DNA of 64,000 nucleotides from Mytilisepta virgata (GCA_028015205.1 CM051510.1:34100580-34164579), one strand, 5' to 3'; shown: positions 35,665 through 47,788, counted from the first letter of the stretch. Made by a program: numbers and translations. The notes: generated by a model from the sequence alone, not told the origin.

Positions 35665-38143
35665 GGGAATACGATACAAAAAAGTTCCTCCACTGAATTT
35701 TTGCTGAAAATTTACCAGATGATTTTATGTATACTTTTCAAATATGTATCAAAAACATACCTTCATGACTTAGTTTTTAAGATAATAAACACTGATTTTA
35801 GTATATTTGAGCCAAAAACCCTATTTTTTTCATTTTTCCAGAGTATCACAAAAAGTGTCTAACTTTTTAACGAAGAAAGATAACTTCACCAGGTCTTTTG
35901 TAAAATATTCCCAACTATATACATAGACATTGTCTTCTAGTAAATACCCAACGGCAAAGATTAATAAACTAATTAAGAAATTATGCAAATTTAAATTAAA
36001 TAAGGAATATTGATAATAATTTGGTAACTTTAGATGCATGTAGAAAAAAAAACCATCCACTAATTTTTTTCTTTAAATTTTAGTATATTTAACTTTAAGT
36101 AATTAGCTTCTGTTTGCAAAAGAAAAAAAGGTGGGGTCCATGTGCTTATTTCAGAGCTATTTGAGAAAAACCCCAAATTTAAGAATATTATAAAGGTTTT
36201 TCTTGAAGAGTGCTATGACGTCACAATGTGTATCTCTTGGTGACGTCATTATCTCCCCCTGCTACTGTATCGTATTACAGAATACAATACCGTAGCAGGG
36301 GGAGAAACGATACAGTAGCAGGTGGAGAAACGATACAGTAACAGGGGGGGATAATGACGTCACCAAGAGATACACATTGTGACGTCGTAGTATCTCTCGA
36401 GAAAAACCCTCGTAATATCCTAACATTTGATGTTTTTCTTAAACATCTCTGTAATAAGCACATGGACCCCACTTTTTTTCTTTTGCAAACAGAAGTCCAT
36501 TAGTTCAAGATAAATATACTAAAATTTGAAGAAAAATTATCAGTGGAGTTTTTTTATAAGCATCTAACGTTAACAAATAATCATAAATATTCCTTATTTG
36601 GTCAAAATTTGTATATTTCATAATTACTAGACATTGAACCCGCTCGAGCGCGGGCAAATAAGCATTTTTTAGTGGTGGCCATATTGACTTTAAAAAGTTT
36701 TTGCGGCCATGGTATTCGTGGAACAGGAACTCAATGTGGATGTTGTGGCAGGCTTCCCATAAACTTTCCTGTCAAGTAGGTGGTATCAACTGATAGTTTC
36801 ATGACTATATATGCTGTAGTATTCCACAAATGGATGTTAATGCAAACTTTAACCAAAGTCAATGAAGCGTGAAATGTAGGTCAACGTGACCTAATTGTCA
36901 TATGGTTGTTCGTTACTACCGAAGATGTATCCACTGATGACGTAGACTTATGCCACGTAGAATTACTAAAATGGACCTTAAGGTTCCATCATAGTCAAAA
37001 TCTATGACGAAAATACAACCACATAAATTGTCAATATGTTTATGTTACAATTAATTCTGAACTGGAACTTGATGAAAGCTTTAATTAAATACACATTTCA
37101 TAATGCATTACCTTTTTCATTCAAAATAAATATGAAAAAGAATATGAATAAACATTTCCTTAGTGACGAATGAATTTTTCAAAAGATGCCGTGAGTTAAG
37201 TAGAGCATATTTTCGGAAAATAATTGTTCCAATTGTTCATTGTCATCATGGGCAGGGCAAGCGAGGCTTAATTTCACAAATAAATCCAATAGACGATAAA
37301 AGCATTTTTAGTGTGTGGCTGAGTGTGCTGTCCACGTTTATAAAGATGTCCGAGATAAATTTCGTCATTAATGATAAAGATGTTAAAAATATTTTTATCT
37401 AGGGCTTACAGGGAATTGTACGGTAGAGATATATTTAGACAGGTCGCATGATAAATAATGTAAAAATGGATAATGGCTGATTTTATCACTTTGTGCAAAG
37501 TAAACATCCGAGCAATCCAAAAAACTACTAAGTTAGGAATCCTCTGAACTTTGCCTTACTTCTTCATAATCTTCAAAGTTCATAATGTTTATAGTTAGGA
37601 GAAATTGCGTTATTGTAGAAAAAAACAATCCTAAATACATGAAGCGGAAACATCCCACTCGAAGGAGAATGTTTTTAATTTGTTTTATTCTTCTTCCGTA
37701 ATTTCAAACAAAAATACATTTAAAATATGTGCATACTTGTTTATTTAAATGAATGTGTTAAAATGATGCATTCGAGAACCTTCTAAGGGATTTGTTGGGA
37801 GAATTCATACCGGAAAAGTCCATGCAGATTCCATTTGCACATAAACAAAACTGCAGTTTAAATTTATAAATGCAGATTGTCAAATCCGATAATAACCTTT
37901 ATAATCTGAACCATACATCGTTTATTTTGAACCACGCGTTTTGACGCCTATTCGGCTAATTCGTAAATTTAGTATTATAGATTTTATTGATTTTTGCAAA
38001 AATCAGTGTCAAATATATTAAAAACTAGTGAAGTCATGAAGGTATGTTTTTCTTTGCATATACGAAAAATATATAGAGAAATTGACCATATGGCAAAAGT
38101 TCAGCAAAAAATTAGTATAGAAACCTTACTGTACTGTATTCCC
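35665..38143. mobile_element. 2.5-kb TTAA-flanked element with long inverted ends and internal palindrome
   Basis: TTAA at 35661-35664 and 38144-38147 flank ends GGGAATAC and GTATTCCC. Inverted similarity continues for about 150 bp (ACATACCTTCATGACTT in both arms). Inside lies a ~670-bp palindrome (35966-36640). The left outer arm and left palindrome arm are nearly contiguous. On the right they are separated by about 1.3 kb (36640-37955), so the ancestral element may have been a simple foldback later interrupted. That is inference. The only long frame (79 codons, 37163-37402) is unrecognised. The TTAA target suggests a piggyBac-type mechanism. Confidence 0.65.
35966..36640. repeat. Large imperfect palindrome with CRE-like sites
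   Basis: The arms meet near 36278. They share AAATAAGGAATATT, TTTTAGTATATTT, GGGGTCCATGTGCTTATT, and TGACGTCA-containing segments at about 36219, 36240 and 36353 (the fourth is degenerate). A 23-bp unit with GATACAGTAGCAGG repeats next to the centre. Confidence 0.85.
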
Positions 38144-38147
38144 TTAA

Positions 38148-38731
38148 ATGGCGAAAAGGTGGGTTAAAGCTATTATCCGTGACGGGATATTTCCCTTGAT
38201 CCCTGTTGTTACATAACAACAGTAATAGAACAATTGACTACACAAGCTGAAACAGAAGGACAACTTTGTCTAACATAACTGTTATTAAATCAGTCTGTGT
38301 TCCATGATTTACGATAATAATTTCCTATGGACTCCGTGTTGTATTTGACAGTGACCACTCATTACTATATTGTATGTTAAATGTGTGTTCGCACCTTTAT
38401 TGTCGGTTCCTTTTGATGTTGTTTTTTACCTGTGAGACAGATCATGGTGGTCTTACTTAACAATTAAATGGTTTTTTTTTTCGCGGTGATGTATACGTAT
38501 CCGACTCTATAAATAACATCCATGAGACGGACCATTAAAAAATAATGATTGTTGTTGTTGAGGTAGCTGTTTAGTGATTGTTGTTTGCGGTTATTTTTCT
38601 ATTTGTTGAAATGAAATTGTCAAATAATACCAAGCTAAAAAGAGGATACTTGTACATAACTTTGGATCAAACGAAGAAATCTAAGAATGGATGATGCAAC
38701 ATTCCACAAGTCATCTTCTTCTTCCCACAAA
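38148..38731. other. Unassigned gene-free sequence
   Basis: Nothing recognised. Confidence 0.4.
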
Positions 38732-38829
38732 GCAATAAATGGAAAGACTTCCTTTTGGCACTCCTTGGTCGACGGAATAAGCATAGACACATGCGCAAGG
38801 TGTGCCAAAAGGAAGTCTTGCCATTTGTT
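38732..38829. repeat. Hairpin with ~35-bp arms
   Basis: AAGACTTCCTTTTGGCACTC and its inverse GTGCCAAAAGGAAGTCTT enclose about 38 bp. Confidence 0.8.
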
Positions 38830-38967
38830 ATTATACAGTAGCAGATAAATGACCTTAAGATTGGAACATTTTGATTGAATAAAGATAAAAGGTCAGCTAA
38901 GATTTGTATTCAGGATAGAACATTGCCCTATCCTTAATACAGTCTTATAAGATTCAGAAAATAATGA

Positions 38968-40193
38968 GGCAAATCAGCTGCGATCCCTAATGAAATACTG
39001 AAGTACACCATTAGTGTAACCTTAAAAGCTATTAATAAACTTTTTAATTTAATTCTATCATCTGGTTGTTCCTCTACGAACTGGAACTTATCCTTTTTGA
39101 TACCGGTTCATAAAGCAGGGGACAAAACAGATCCAAATAACTATAGGGGTATAGTGCTAACTAACTCCATAGCAAAACTATTTAGTGCCATCATAAATAA
39201 CAGAATAACAAAGATACTTAAAGATAAACTCAACAACTCCCAATTTGGTTTTAAAGAAAAACATAGGACCACAGATAGCATTTTAATACTAAAATCTTTG
39301 ATAAATAAATATATACACAAAAAGAAGCAAAAACTGTATCTATGCTTCGTTGATTTAAAGAAAGCCTTCAATTCCATCTGGAGAGATTGCTTATTATATA
39401 AATTAACCTCTATCGGTGTTGGTAAACAATTAAATAACTTATTAAAAAACCAACTTAGTCACATAGACTTTGCTTTAAACATAAAAATCTACATTCAGAC
39501 GCATTCGATATACGAAGAGGGGTACCACAGGAGGATTCGTTAAGCCTACACTTTTTAATATCTTTATAAATGACATTAGAGATCTTTTTGATAAACAAGA
39601 CTCGTACCCAGCCTCCCTCGTTGAATCGAAAATAGGTAGCCTTTTATTTGCTGATGATCTGATTATCATCTCAGAACATCAAGGGGGGCTTCAAAACAGT
39701 TTAAATAAATTATGTAATTACTGTGAAAACTGGCAACTGACAGTGAATACTAAAAAGAGTAAAACTATGACAGTAGAGCAATCAAAATGCAAAAAAAGAA
39801 CAAGGTCATTCAAAATAAAAGAAGAAACATTAGAAGATGTTTCTGAATATAAACTTTTAGGAAATGTTATAAAATGTAATGGTTCATTGATACAAAGTAC
39901 TCTAGACTTGTCACAAAAGGGTAGAAAAGTACTATTTTCTTTTAAGTCATATACATCCTCACTTGATGAGATGCCTATAAATATTTCATGTAATTTATTT
40001 GAAACCATGGCAAAACCAGTGTTGACATACAACTCTGAAGTATGTTACATTGACACATATATGTCCTATTATAGAGCTAAGAAAAACAATCAGACAGTTG
40101 ACAAGTTATCTTTTATTGATAAAAGCCCTAAGAAAATCGTCATCAAATTTAGCAACACGAGTAGAGCTGGGTCGGCTCCCTATAGTATATACT
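38968..40193 (+). pseudogene. LINE ORF2 relic, RT domain (5' part; split by Crypton insertion)
   Basis: Reads as a non-LTR reverse transcriptase. From about 38983 the codons give IPNEILKY, then LFNLILSSG, IPVHKAGDKTDPNNYRGI, and motif A as FVDLKKAFN (the usual AFD is AFN). QFGFKEKHRTTD also follows the family pattern. A frameshift near 39540 moves the frame at VPQEDSLS to PTLFNIFINDI. Motif C is intact (FADD at about 39648-39659). The region after the RT continues to GRLPIVY at about 40190, with more frame changes, and stops at the insertion. Related to the 15.8-kb LINE. Clade within CR1/Jockey/I not resolved. Confidence 0.9.
40184..40193 (+). repeat. Left target-site-like repeat of the Crypton insertion
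   Basis: AGTATATACT here, AGTATTTACT at 42700-42709. LINE sequence lies outside both. Confidence 0.6.
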
Positions 40194-40195
40194 TA

Positions 40196-40305
40196 TTGAC
40201 TGGGTATGCGGAGAATAGTAAGTTTATTGTCCCCGAGGCGTAGCCGAGGGCAATAGTTGGTATCGAGGGGACAATGAACTTACTGTTCCACGAATATCCA
40301 GTCAT
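40196..40305. repeat. Inverted repeat at the 3' side of the Crypton
   Basis: Arms containing AGTAAGTTTATTGTCCCC and GGGGACAATGAACTTACT, with GACTGG/CCAGTC further out, enclose GAGGCGTAGCCGAGGGC. Could act in transcript 3'-end formation or recombination; function unknown. Confidence 0.75.
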
Positions 40306-40672
40306 TAAGTGTTTTATTATACCGAAAGAGACAACAGACACAAAGTTATGCCAAGGACTGAACGACACAGCTGACAAAAATTCATTTTTATATTTGTAAG
40401 AGACAACGGACACATAGTGATGACAATTATCCGATTGTAAATATGCATTCCAATAACAAGCAGGCAATTGTAAGATTAAAGCTTCATTTGTTTTCAAAAC
40501 AACAGAGTAAATTCAACAACAGAACAACAATTTCAACGAATTCATTTGATCTGTCATTACTTTTGTTGAAAGTAAAAAATTACAGAACAATTGTTAATAC
40601 TGCTGGTAGCAAAACCTGTGAGAGACTAAAATCCAGCTGGGATCTGATACAAGTTGGTGCCTTTGTCACTGT

Positions 40673-42404
40673 CTAAGAGTTATTTTGAACGGGCAATTGA
40701 CGCGTTTCAAAGTCGGTAATGTCATTCAAAACATTAGCAATAGTATCATCATCAGACAAAAAGTCTGGTAGTTTAACATCATTCACGTCATTAGGCATAC
40801 TAGAACAAGAAGCAGTTGATGATGTAGACGGCACTGGTTTTGGACCAGTTACGGTATTTGTAGATTTCTTTGAGGAAACAGATTCTCCTTTCACTGCGGT
40901 GCTTAGCACGTCAGACATTGGCCGTTTTTTTCTTCTCACTGAATCCATGACTGTACGAAGCAAGAGCCTTCTCTGACTTATGCCCCCTAAGACCCATAAT
41001 ATGTCTACTGTCAATGCCCCCATCGTCAAGGGCTGTGATGCAGGTATTACGTATATGCAGTGATTTGTATAGTTTTTAGAAAGTTCGCAATCGGTACTTA
41101 TTTTGTGCATCATGTGATTTGTTTCCCACGGGAACACTATCATACCATAGATCATCGGTAGACGAAACACTGGACGCAAGCTTCGGTCTCTGTCAAAAAT
41201 GATTATTTAGCGGGTTAAGGTTGCTCATGTACTTTGTAAATTTGACAACTGGACAATTTACGTCACCTGAAAATAAATAAAAAATATGGTTTTTAGGAAA
41301 TTGTATGTATAATATAGTTCAAATATACAATGTACATGCAGATGATGAAACTGTGTACAAAATGTAGCCACATTTTTGTATTGCATGTCCTTTCCATGTA
41401 TTTTTTGTTTGTTCTTGTGGAGTCTAGGAGAAGTCTATACTAAGCTTTCTTCGGTAATTCTACATAAATTAATGTAATGTACATGTATTATGCATTCTCG
41501 ACATTTCTACATGTATATGAATCATTGTTTTTTTTCATTTCCTTTTGTTTGTTTGTTTGTTTGGTTTGCCGTATTTGTTACAATTACAAATAATGCGACA
41601 ACAAAAGTTCAAACTTGATCAAGGTCCACGGACAGTCTGCAAAAATGAAAAAGAGAAATGGATAGTACTAATTTTAAATTTAGATGATTTTACCTGGTAG
41701 TTCATACATTCTGCCATCATTGTGATCGAAGTCTGCCATCACTGTGATCGAAGTCAGCCACGTTTTCACCTCTGTGATTCTTCGTTTGACGTCTTATTTT
41801 CAGGACAACATACTTTCTGCCCTGTCCGTCTCGTCCCAGTTCAAAGTCACCCTTCTGCAATTCTCTAAGATTTTCCCTTCCGCGATTACATAAGTAAAAT
41901 TGATATTCAAAAAATGTTCGTTTCTGCAAGGACTCTGGAGTATCACGTGAAAATTTCTCATGACTGTACAGTTTTTAGGTCCTCACGTACAATTACACCT
42001 TTATGTGTGACAGTTCCTAAGCCAATGTTTGACAATTTAATCATTACTGCCTTGAACATTGTATTGGATGTTGCAAAAATGTCATTATTTACAATATGTA
42101 AGTCTCTAGACTGAAAGAAATGTTTTTGTAATCCAAAACGTATTGTCGACATTGATTTGTAACCATAATTGTCTGACTTGCGAATTTCTCCGTAGAATTT
42201 CCTGAGTAATGAATTAAGAACAGTTGGTTCCACCTCGTGTAACTCCTCTAAGGTTTTTAGATTGCCGTCTTTTTCTTTAAGTTAGTCGGAAATAATCTTT
42301 TAAGCAGTTCGGACGACTGATTTTGTGTTTTTGGCATCCTTATCCTTAATTAATCCTTCCAGATCTCCATCGGAAAGCGACGCAAATCGTCCCGACTGAG
42401 CCAT
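40673..42404 (-). pseudogene. Crypton/DUF3504-type tyrosine recombinase, two exons, decayed
   Basis: Exon 1 runs from ATG 42404 to 41694, exon 2 from 41266 to stop 40673. Order: N-terminal helical part (RFASLSDGDLEGLIKDKDAK), core-binding-like region (GLQKHFF, THKG), then the catalytic domain with NRGRENLREL (first catalytic Arg), TKNHRGE, CPVVKFTKYMSNLNP, and YTNHCI followed after a shift by the Arg of HxxR, then GLRGHKS and LASYS (GH and nucleophile Tyr). The tail is Ser/Thr-rich then acidic. Lesions: stops at about 42300 and 42283, a 22-bp tandem duplication (41711-41754), TGA at 41193-41195, a one-base shift near 41115, a TA insertion near 41053, and a seven-base A run (40925-40931). It cannot make the full protein. 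Family call is from motif recognition. Such enzymes integrate circular DNA by site-specific recombination. Confidence 0.85.
41267..41693 (-). other. GT-AG intron of the Crypton gene
   Basis: On the minus strand the donor is CTACCAG/GTAAAA at 41693 and the acceptor is TTTATTTTCAG/GTGACG at 41267. Joining the exons gives an in-frame LPGDVNCPVVKF, the expected continuity of the domain. 427 bp. Confidence 0.8.
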
Positions 42405-42699
42405 GATCCTGTCGTCTAGTGCGACTTGGTGTGTGTTCGAACGGCTCGGGAATCGACGCTAATAATTTAGATGAATTCCGATAGTCCCGAATGAATTGTT
42501 AAAAACCCGTTAGCCAATCCATTAGCTGCAGTTGAAATTCCGCGAAATATAATGACGCTTGCGGTCAAATGGTTTCATCGGGGGCAAATAGTTGGAAACT
42601 ATTGATCGGTCAAATAGTTCAACGCTTGCAATTTGAAAAATAGTGAAAATATTGTGTACTCATTTTATATAGAAAATTATAACTGAGGTATAATAAAAG

Positions 42700-43530
42700 A
42701 GTATTTACTCCCACAAACATTGCTATACTTTTCTCGTCTGGAAACCCAAAATGTAAACCTCTATTAAAAGAGGCATCTGAAATGTGCAAAAAGATGCACT
42801 CAGAGGGAATATACACATGGTATACTTACCTTACTGATATCTTAACAGAATTAAATATAAATCCAGAAATACTTACAACTGTACAAGATACATGTGCAGC
42901 AATTAATAACACAAAAAAAACAAATTAAATCTTGCTGCAATGACTTTTTCAATAAATTATTGGAAAAGAAGATAAATGATATAAATGAAAGCAATAAACA
43001 TTTTCTATATAAAAGCTTAAAGGTCAAATTGTACCAAGAATTCTACCTAAAACATAACCATTCTGACTCCAGAAAACTATTAAATATTAACTATTAACTA
43101 AATTTAGAATTAGCGAACACACTCTTTTAATAGAAAAGGGTAGACATCTTAAGATCCCTAGAGATCAAAGGTTCTGCAAGTTCTGCAATGATAGAGGATG
43201 AAAAACACTTCTTTCTCAAATGCCCTAAATATAACTCCACTAGGAAGAATTATTTTGACTTTATGAAAAACAATCCTGAGTGGGATGATACTGATATAAA
43301 TGACATAATAAAACATAAAATAATACTAAACCCCACATCTCACAGTCAAATTAAGAATACAGTCTCCTTTATTAGACAATCATTAGAACTGAGGACGGGA
43401 GACCCAAAAATTTAATTTTGACTGATGTTTTAATGTTATATTGATTAATTTGATGTATGTTCGATTTATTTGTTTTGTTTGTCACAAATCATATATTTGA
43501 TTTCTATGACAATAAAGTATTTGATTTGAT
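42700..43530 (+). pseudogene. LINE ORF2 relic, 3' part
   Basis: Continuation of the LINE split at 40193. Codons give QTLLYFSRLE, then PLLKEASEM, YTWYTYLTDIL, and a zinc-knuckle-like CKFCN then, after a shift, HFFLKC. The C-terminus is FIRQSLELRTGDPKI, stop 43413-43415. AATAAA at 43511 is followed by a GATTT-type tail. Several frameshifts and stops. Collinear with residues of the 15.8-kb LINE. Confidence 0.87.
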
Positions 43531-43736
43531 TGAATAAAAATCTTACTGTGTTTAACGGGCTTATTCAACGTATTGAAAAAAGAATCAGTACCGAATACAA
43601 GAAGGAAGGAAACGTTCTTTTCCGGAATTGATCGAATACCACTCTTAAAATTCGTCAAATTAAAATCTTAAGCATGGTTGACTTTATTATGTACTAGTCA
43701 AAAAAATAAACGTTACATACCTTTAAAGATGATCGC

Positions 43737-44117
43737 TGGTCTAATAGGAAATAAATAGGATTTGAAATAGGTGCTTTAGTTGGAGAGAACGTATGAATAG
43801 TAAACAAATAAGCAAGAAAAAAATATAGATTCATGTGCGCATTTAAGAGTTATAAGGCCTTGAAAATTTGCAGGAAATAGGTTTTCTCTGGATTTTTCCT
43901 TGTCTTTGCATTGGCAACTTCAGTCTCTGAAAAATGTATGAAAAAATAAAAAGGATTTCATAAGATTTTGTCAATTACCATTTTACGGTATAAATTATTG
44001 AATTATAAAAGAAAAAGTAGGGGTTCATGGGCAAAAAACTTCATGTTTAAGAAAGGGATAAAACCCGAGGATTTCGAAAATCTGACAAAAAGACCAAAGC
44101 ATGACCAGCGAGCATCC
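43737..44117. mobile_element. TTAA-flanked MITE, copy 2 (opposite orientation)
   Basis: TTAA at 43733-43736 and 44118-44121. Ends AGATGATCGCTGGTC and GACCAGCGAGCATCC. 381 bp; inverse of copy 1. Confidence 0.85.
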
Positions 44118-44744
44118 TTAAATCCAAATTTATCAAAGAATATTGAAAGTGACCAAAAAATGCAATTATTCTGCTAAAATTTATCATTCAATAAAAATTA
44201 TTTGATTGATCTCGATAATCTGATATGGCAATAACAGGTATAAAATCTGGATTTTTTATCGAAAGGCTCAAATTCAATTTCGCAAAATTCATGACCAAAA
44301 TCATCATCAGAATTGGAAAATCAAATTTTTATAGTCCAGTATTATTCAAACCGAACAATATGGCAATGAGACATTATTCGTGCTTCAAACTCAATGTGAA
44401 CATTTCAATTTTTAATTTTTTTGGGTAAAAAAGTGGTTTTTAAAATCTCAAATAATGCGAAAAATGTATTTTTTCACAAAATCTAAGGTTTTGACCAGAA
44501 AACGATGCCCTGTGAACATAAGAAGGATCGAACAATTTTTAAGCTCGCTGTACAACGTTTTGAAATCTTGGGTCCACTGGAAATACATTACCATGTAACG
44601 ACTAATAAATTTTAAACTATGACTGTACAGTTCGTTGTTATGTAGTTATGTACATAATAAAAATAATGATTTCAATCGTTACTCACTTAGGTAAATTTGC
44701 CCGGCCCCTTATCTCTCAAATTCACAACAACTGGTTGTGGTAAT
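44118..44744. other. Unassigned; diverged partner at 47.2 kb
   Basis: 44400-44520 resembles 47250-47380 (shared AAATCTCAAA, CACAAAATC, CTTTTGA-like pieces in order). A 67-codon frame at 44225-44428 is unsupported. Confidence 0.4.
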
Positions 44745-44955
44745 GTTTTTTACAATATGCTTATTAATTTTCAAAATTTGAGGAATGTGATTGGATGAAA
44801 TAGTTCATAGTCGTATCTGGGGTTTGTATAATAGTCCCAGGTCGTATATACTCGTATGTCATTTTCTATCATCAAACAAACACACTACGGTAACAATATT
44901 ACATCCAATCACATTTCTCGAATTTTGAAATAAAAGCAATATAATGTGAAAATTT
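44745..44955. mobile_element. Foldback element with ~48-bp arms
   Basis: The left arm contains AATTTTCAAAATTTGAGGAA and TGTGATTGGATG; the right contains CATCCAATCACATTTCTCGA and AATTTTGAAAT. About 110 bp lie between. Confidence 0.75.
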
Positions 44956-45756
44956 TACATCAATCGTTATACATAAGATAAGCATGCGTGATTTGCATGG
45001 ATTGAGATAATATCTTATACGATCATTTTATTTGGGAAACTTTTGTAGTTATTGATGAACAAGTAGTTTTGATTCGCTTCAGTGCTTCATTTAAACATGA
45101 ATGAAGTATTATTGTTTCATATTATTTCGTAATCTAATAAAATTTTTATTGGCTTTCATGCAAAATATAACATTTTTCTTTTTTTTTTCAAGTCACACTG
45201 TCGATCAGATTAAGCTATTGTAAAACGGTTTTATACAGATAATACGCTCACCAGCAAACCTTTTAATGTCCCTCATTGGTTTTTATTTCTCATTAATGTT
45301 GTAGACGTTAATGATATAATTTATAGCGCTATAATTGCAGAATTTTAAATTTTATTGCCATAAAAATATTATCAGTATTCATATGATCGTTATAATTGAT
45401 AGAAAGTTGATGTCAAATAAACAATGACTTATGACCTGACGTATTTATAAATATCTTATCACTTTGTTTTATTCTTCGTTTGTGTTATTGTGTTTTAGAA
45501 AATTACGAACAAGTAGAAGCGCACCTGTTTTTAAATATTTATAATTTGTATAGATCATCTATAAAAGATATTCCTTTTATTGTATATTTAATATAAAAGC
45601 CGGTTAAGATTATGCAGAAATATGGTGGAAAATAACTTTTTGAACAACTCGTATCTTTACCTTCCTTTAATATAACCTGCAGTTGATAAGATGCTTCATT
45701 TTTATATCAAATACAACAAAAGTTTAAAAGTTTAAAAGTTGTAATAGAATTAACTA
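44956..45756. other. Unassigned gene-free sequence
   Basis: AT-rich; nothing recognised. Confidence 0.4.
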
Positions 45757-46262
45757 GGATGGATGATGGATGAATTATTGTTTCAGGATGCTCGCTTGTC
45801 GTGTTTTGGTCAATTATCAGATTTTCGGAATCCTTGTGTTTTATCCATTTCTTAAACATGAAATTTTTTACCCATGAACCCCACTTTTTCTTTTATAATT
45901 CAATCATATATACCGTAAAATGGTAATTGACAAACTTTTATGAAATCCTTTTTATTTTTTCACACATTTTTGAGAGAATGAAGTTGCAGGTGCATATCAG
46001 GACGATAACATGTTGATATGATACGAATATAAACCATGCTTTGTACTGGACAGACACGCTGAGCCGGGTTTTTAACGTGATAGCTCTCGAGGTAACAGTC
46101 CGCAGGAAGACATATCACCCCACACGGACACATTATGCTTACTCCGAGCCGACAAGTCCTTTGTCCTTACTGCTATATACCGCGTGCTTGGCAGAGAAAC
46201 AGCAAATACAATTGTTTAGTGTCTTTGGTTTGACCTGGCGGGGATCGAACCTGTTGCATAAA
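45757..46262 (-). mobile_element. SINE, minus strand, interrupted and 5' truncated
   Basis: Same family as 47800-48157. The 3' tail is at 45757-45784 (GGATGGATGATGGATGAATT). The body resumes at 45986 (CAGGTGCATATCAGG) and runs to box B (GGGGATCGAACC near 46245), where the tRNA head is lost. A MITE fragment fills the gap. Confidence 0.8.
45785..45985. mobile_element. TTAA-type MITE fragment, copy 4, nested in a SINE
   Basis: Starts AGGATGCTCGCTTGTCG and follows copy 1 to TTTTTGAGAGAATGAAGTTG. Only about half the element is present. Compared with the intact SINE about 16 bp are missing at the site. Confidence 0.78.
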
Positions 46263-47788
46263 TATAAATATTGGTATTACAGTTCTTTTTTTTTTTTAAT
46301 TGTTCCACCAAAGATTAATCGTTAGTGCTTAATTCTGTCTGTACATGGTTATGGTGTAAACAGAGAAATTAATAGAATATTCAAAATTTCACATAGAGCG
46401 ATGGACCTCTCCTACTATTTTGAGTAGAACGGTCTCCAGTGATAAAGTAACCGGTTACAATTGTAGCTAGACCCAAATAAAACAAACAGTACTGAACGCC
46501 GGGGAAGTTTGATACAAATACGTGTATGTCTTCAATAAGGCATGAAAACGAGTTCATAGTAGTGACATCCGTAATGTATATCCTTTATTTCTCATATAAA
46601 AAAAACAAGCAATTGACGAGTTTCCAACTAAAACCCATCTAGCGGTATCAGGGGAGATTATCCAAATTTATGGGCGCCGTAGAAGAACAGTACAAAATCC
46701 ATAAAAACAAAACATATATATTTATATATACAAGAGTGGTTAGAGGTAATGAGTATACACATATAAATATACTAAGCTCTAGTAACTATATATAATAGGT
46801 GGTATTCACGAACAAGTATGATAACATACTACAAAGCCTAAATAATATAAATTGTGCATATATATTTATGGATTTAATATTACATTTAGCAAATTAACGC
46901 AGATACGTTTGTTCATAAATGAAGATTTACTTGATTAAACGATTAATATACTAGTACAAGAAGCAAATATCTTGGTAATTCCTAAAAAAACTTAATTATT
47001 AGGACAACAGTGGTTCGCTACTTCATTTCTTGATCTAATTCGTCTCATTTTGATATTTGGGTAAACTTGAAATGGTGGAAAATGGAAATTTTCCAAAAGA
47101 GGGTTAAATTAAATTTGCAGAAAATCGAGAAGAAAATCGACACACGTTTTGTAAAATGAAAACCCAGTGGCTGAAATAAGTAGAAAAAAAACTCAAAGCT
47201 TTTTTTCACACAGACATTATGATTCACATAACGGGATAAAAATACTGCTTTTTTAATTTTGTGTTGAAAAATCTGATTTTTGAAATCTCAAAAACTGGAA
47301 TTTTTTATTTCAAACTTTTTGCACAAAATCCATGCTTTTGATGAGAAAGCAATCTAATATGAAAATCAGATGTTTTGGGTCCATTTTTCTGCTTAATACA
47401 ACTATTTGAAATAATGAATATATGAAAAATGCATTACCCTGCATCTTTTCTTTTGTTGACTATTATATTTCTCTGTGCGACTGACATAGGGAATGAACAT
47501 TATAAATGTTGTCATTACAATGTATTCTTGTGTCTAAAGCAACCTGACATTTGTCGCTTCTTTAGAATCAAAACATATACTGTTAAATCAAGCTTTTTGC
47601 AACATATAAACTACATGGTCTACACACGGCGACGTTAAGCTATTGTTTTTGTATTGTGACTGCAAAGCTTTTTTGGATGACGGTGGCTTCAAAACAAAAA
47701 TAAATATAGATTCTTACATTGTTGCACAATCGAGATACATTGTACTTAAATTACGGAATTTGGCGCGTGTTTAAACTTTGTAATTTAA
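46263..47788. other. Unassigned gene-free sequence
   Basis: Frames at 47045-47227 and 47429-47638 are not recognisable. 47250-47380 is the diverged partner of 44400-44520. Confidence 0.4.

Larger units (their letters stand above)
40194..42699 (-). mobile_element. ~2.5-kb Crypton-type insertion in a LINE
   Basis: LINE coding stops at 40193 and resumes at 42700. Between them lie a tyrosine-recombinase gene on the minus strand, an inverted repeat at its 3' side (about 40196-40305) and about 290 bp of 5' flank (42405-42699). There are no terminal inverted repeats, as is normal for Cryptons. The insertion is younger than the LINE. Confidence 0.75.

Noticed and set aside
35965..36640. Prokaryotic-type terminator or replication origin from the palindrome
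   Set aside because: Far too long and imperfect for a terminator, and the surroundings are eukaryotic repeats; an element arm pair explains it better.
40719..40976. Plus-strand 85-codon gene
   Set aside because: Shadow of the Crypton exon on the opposite strand.
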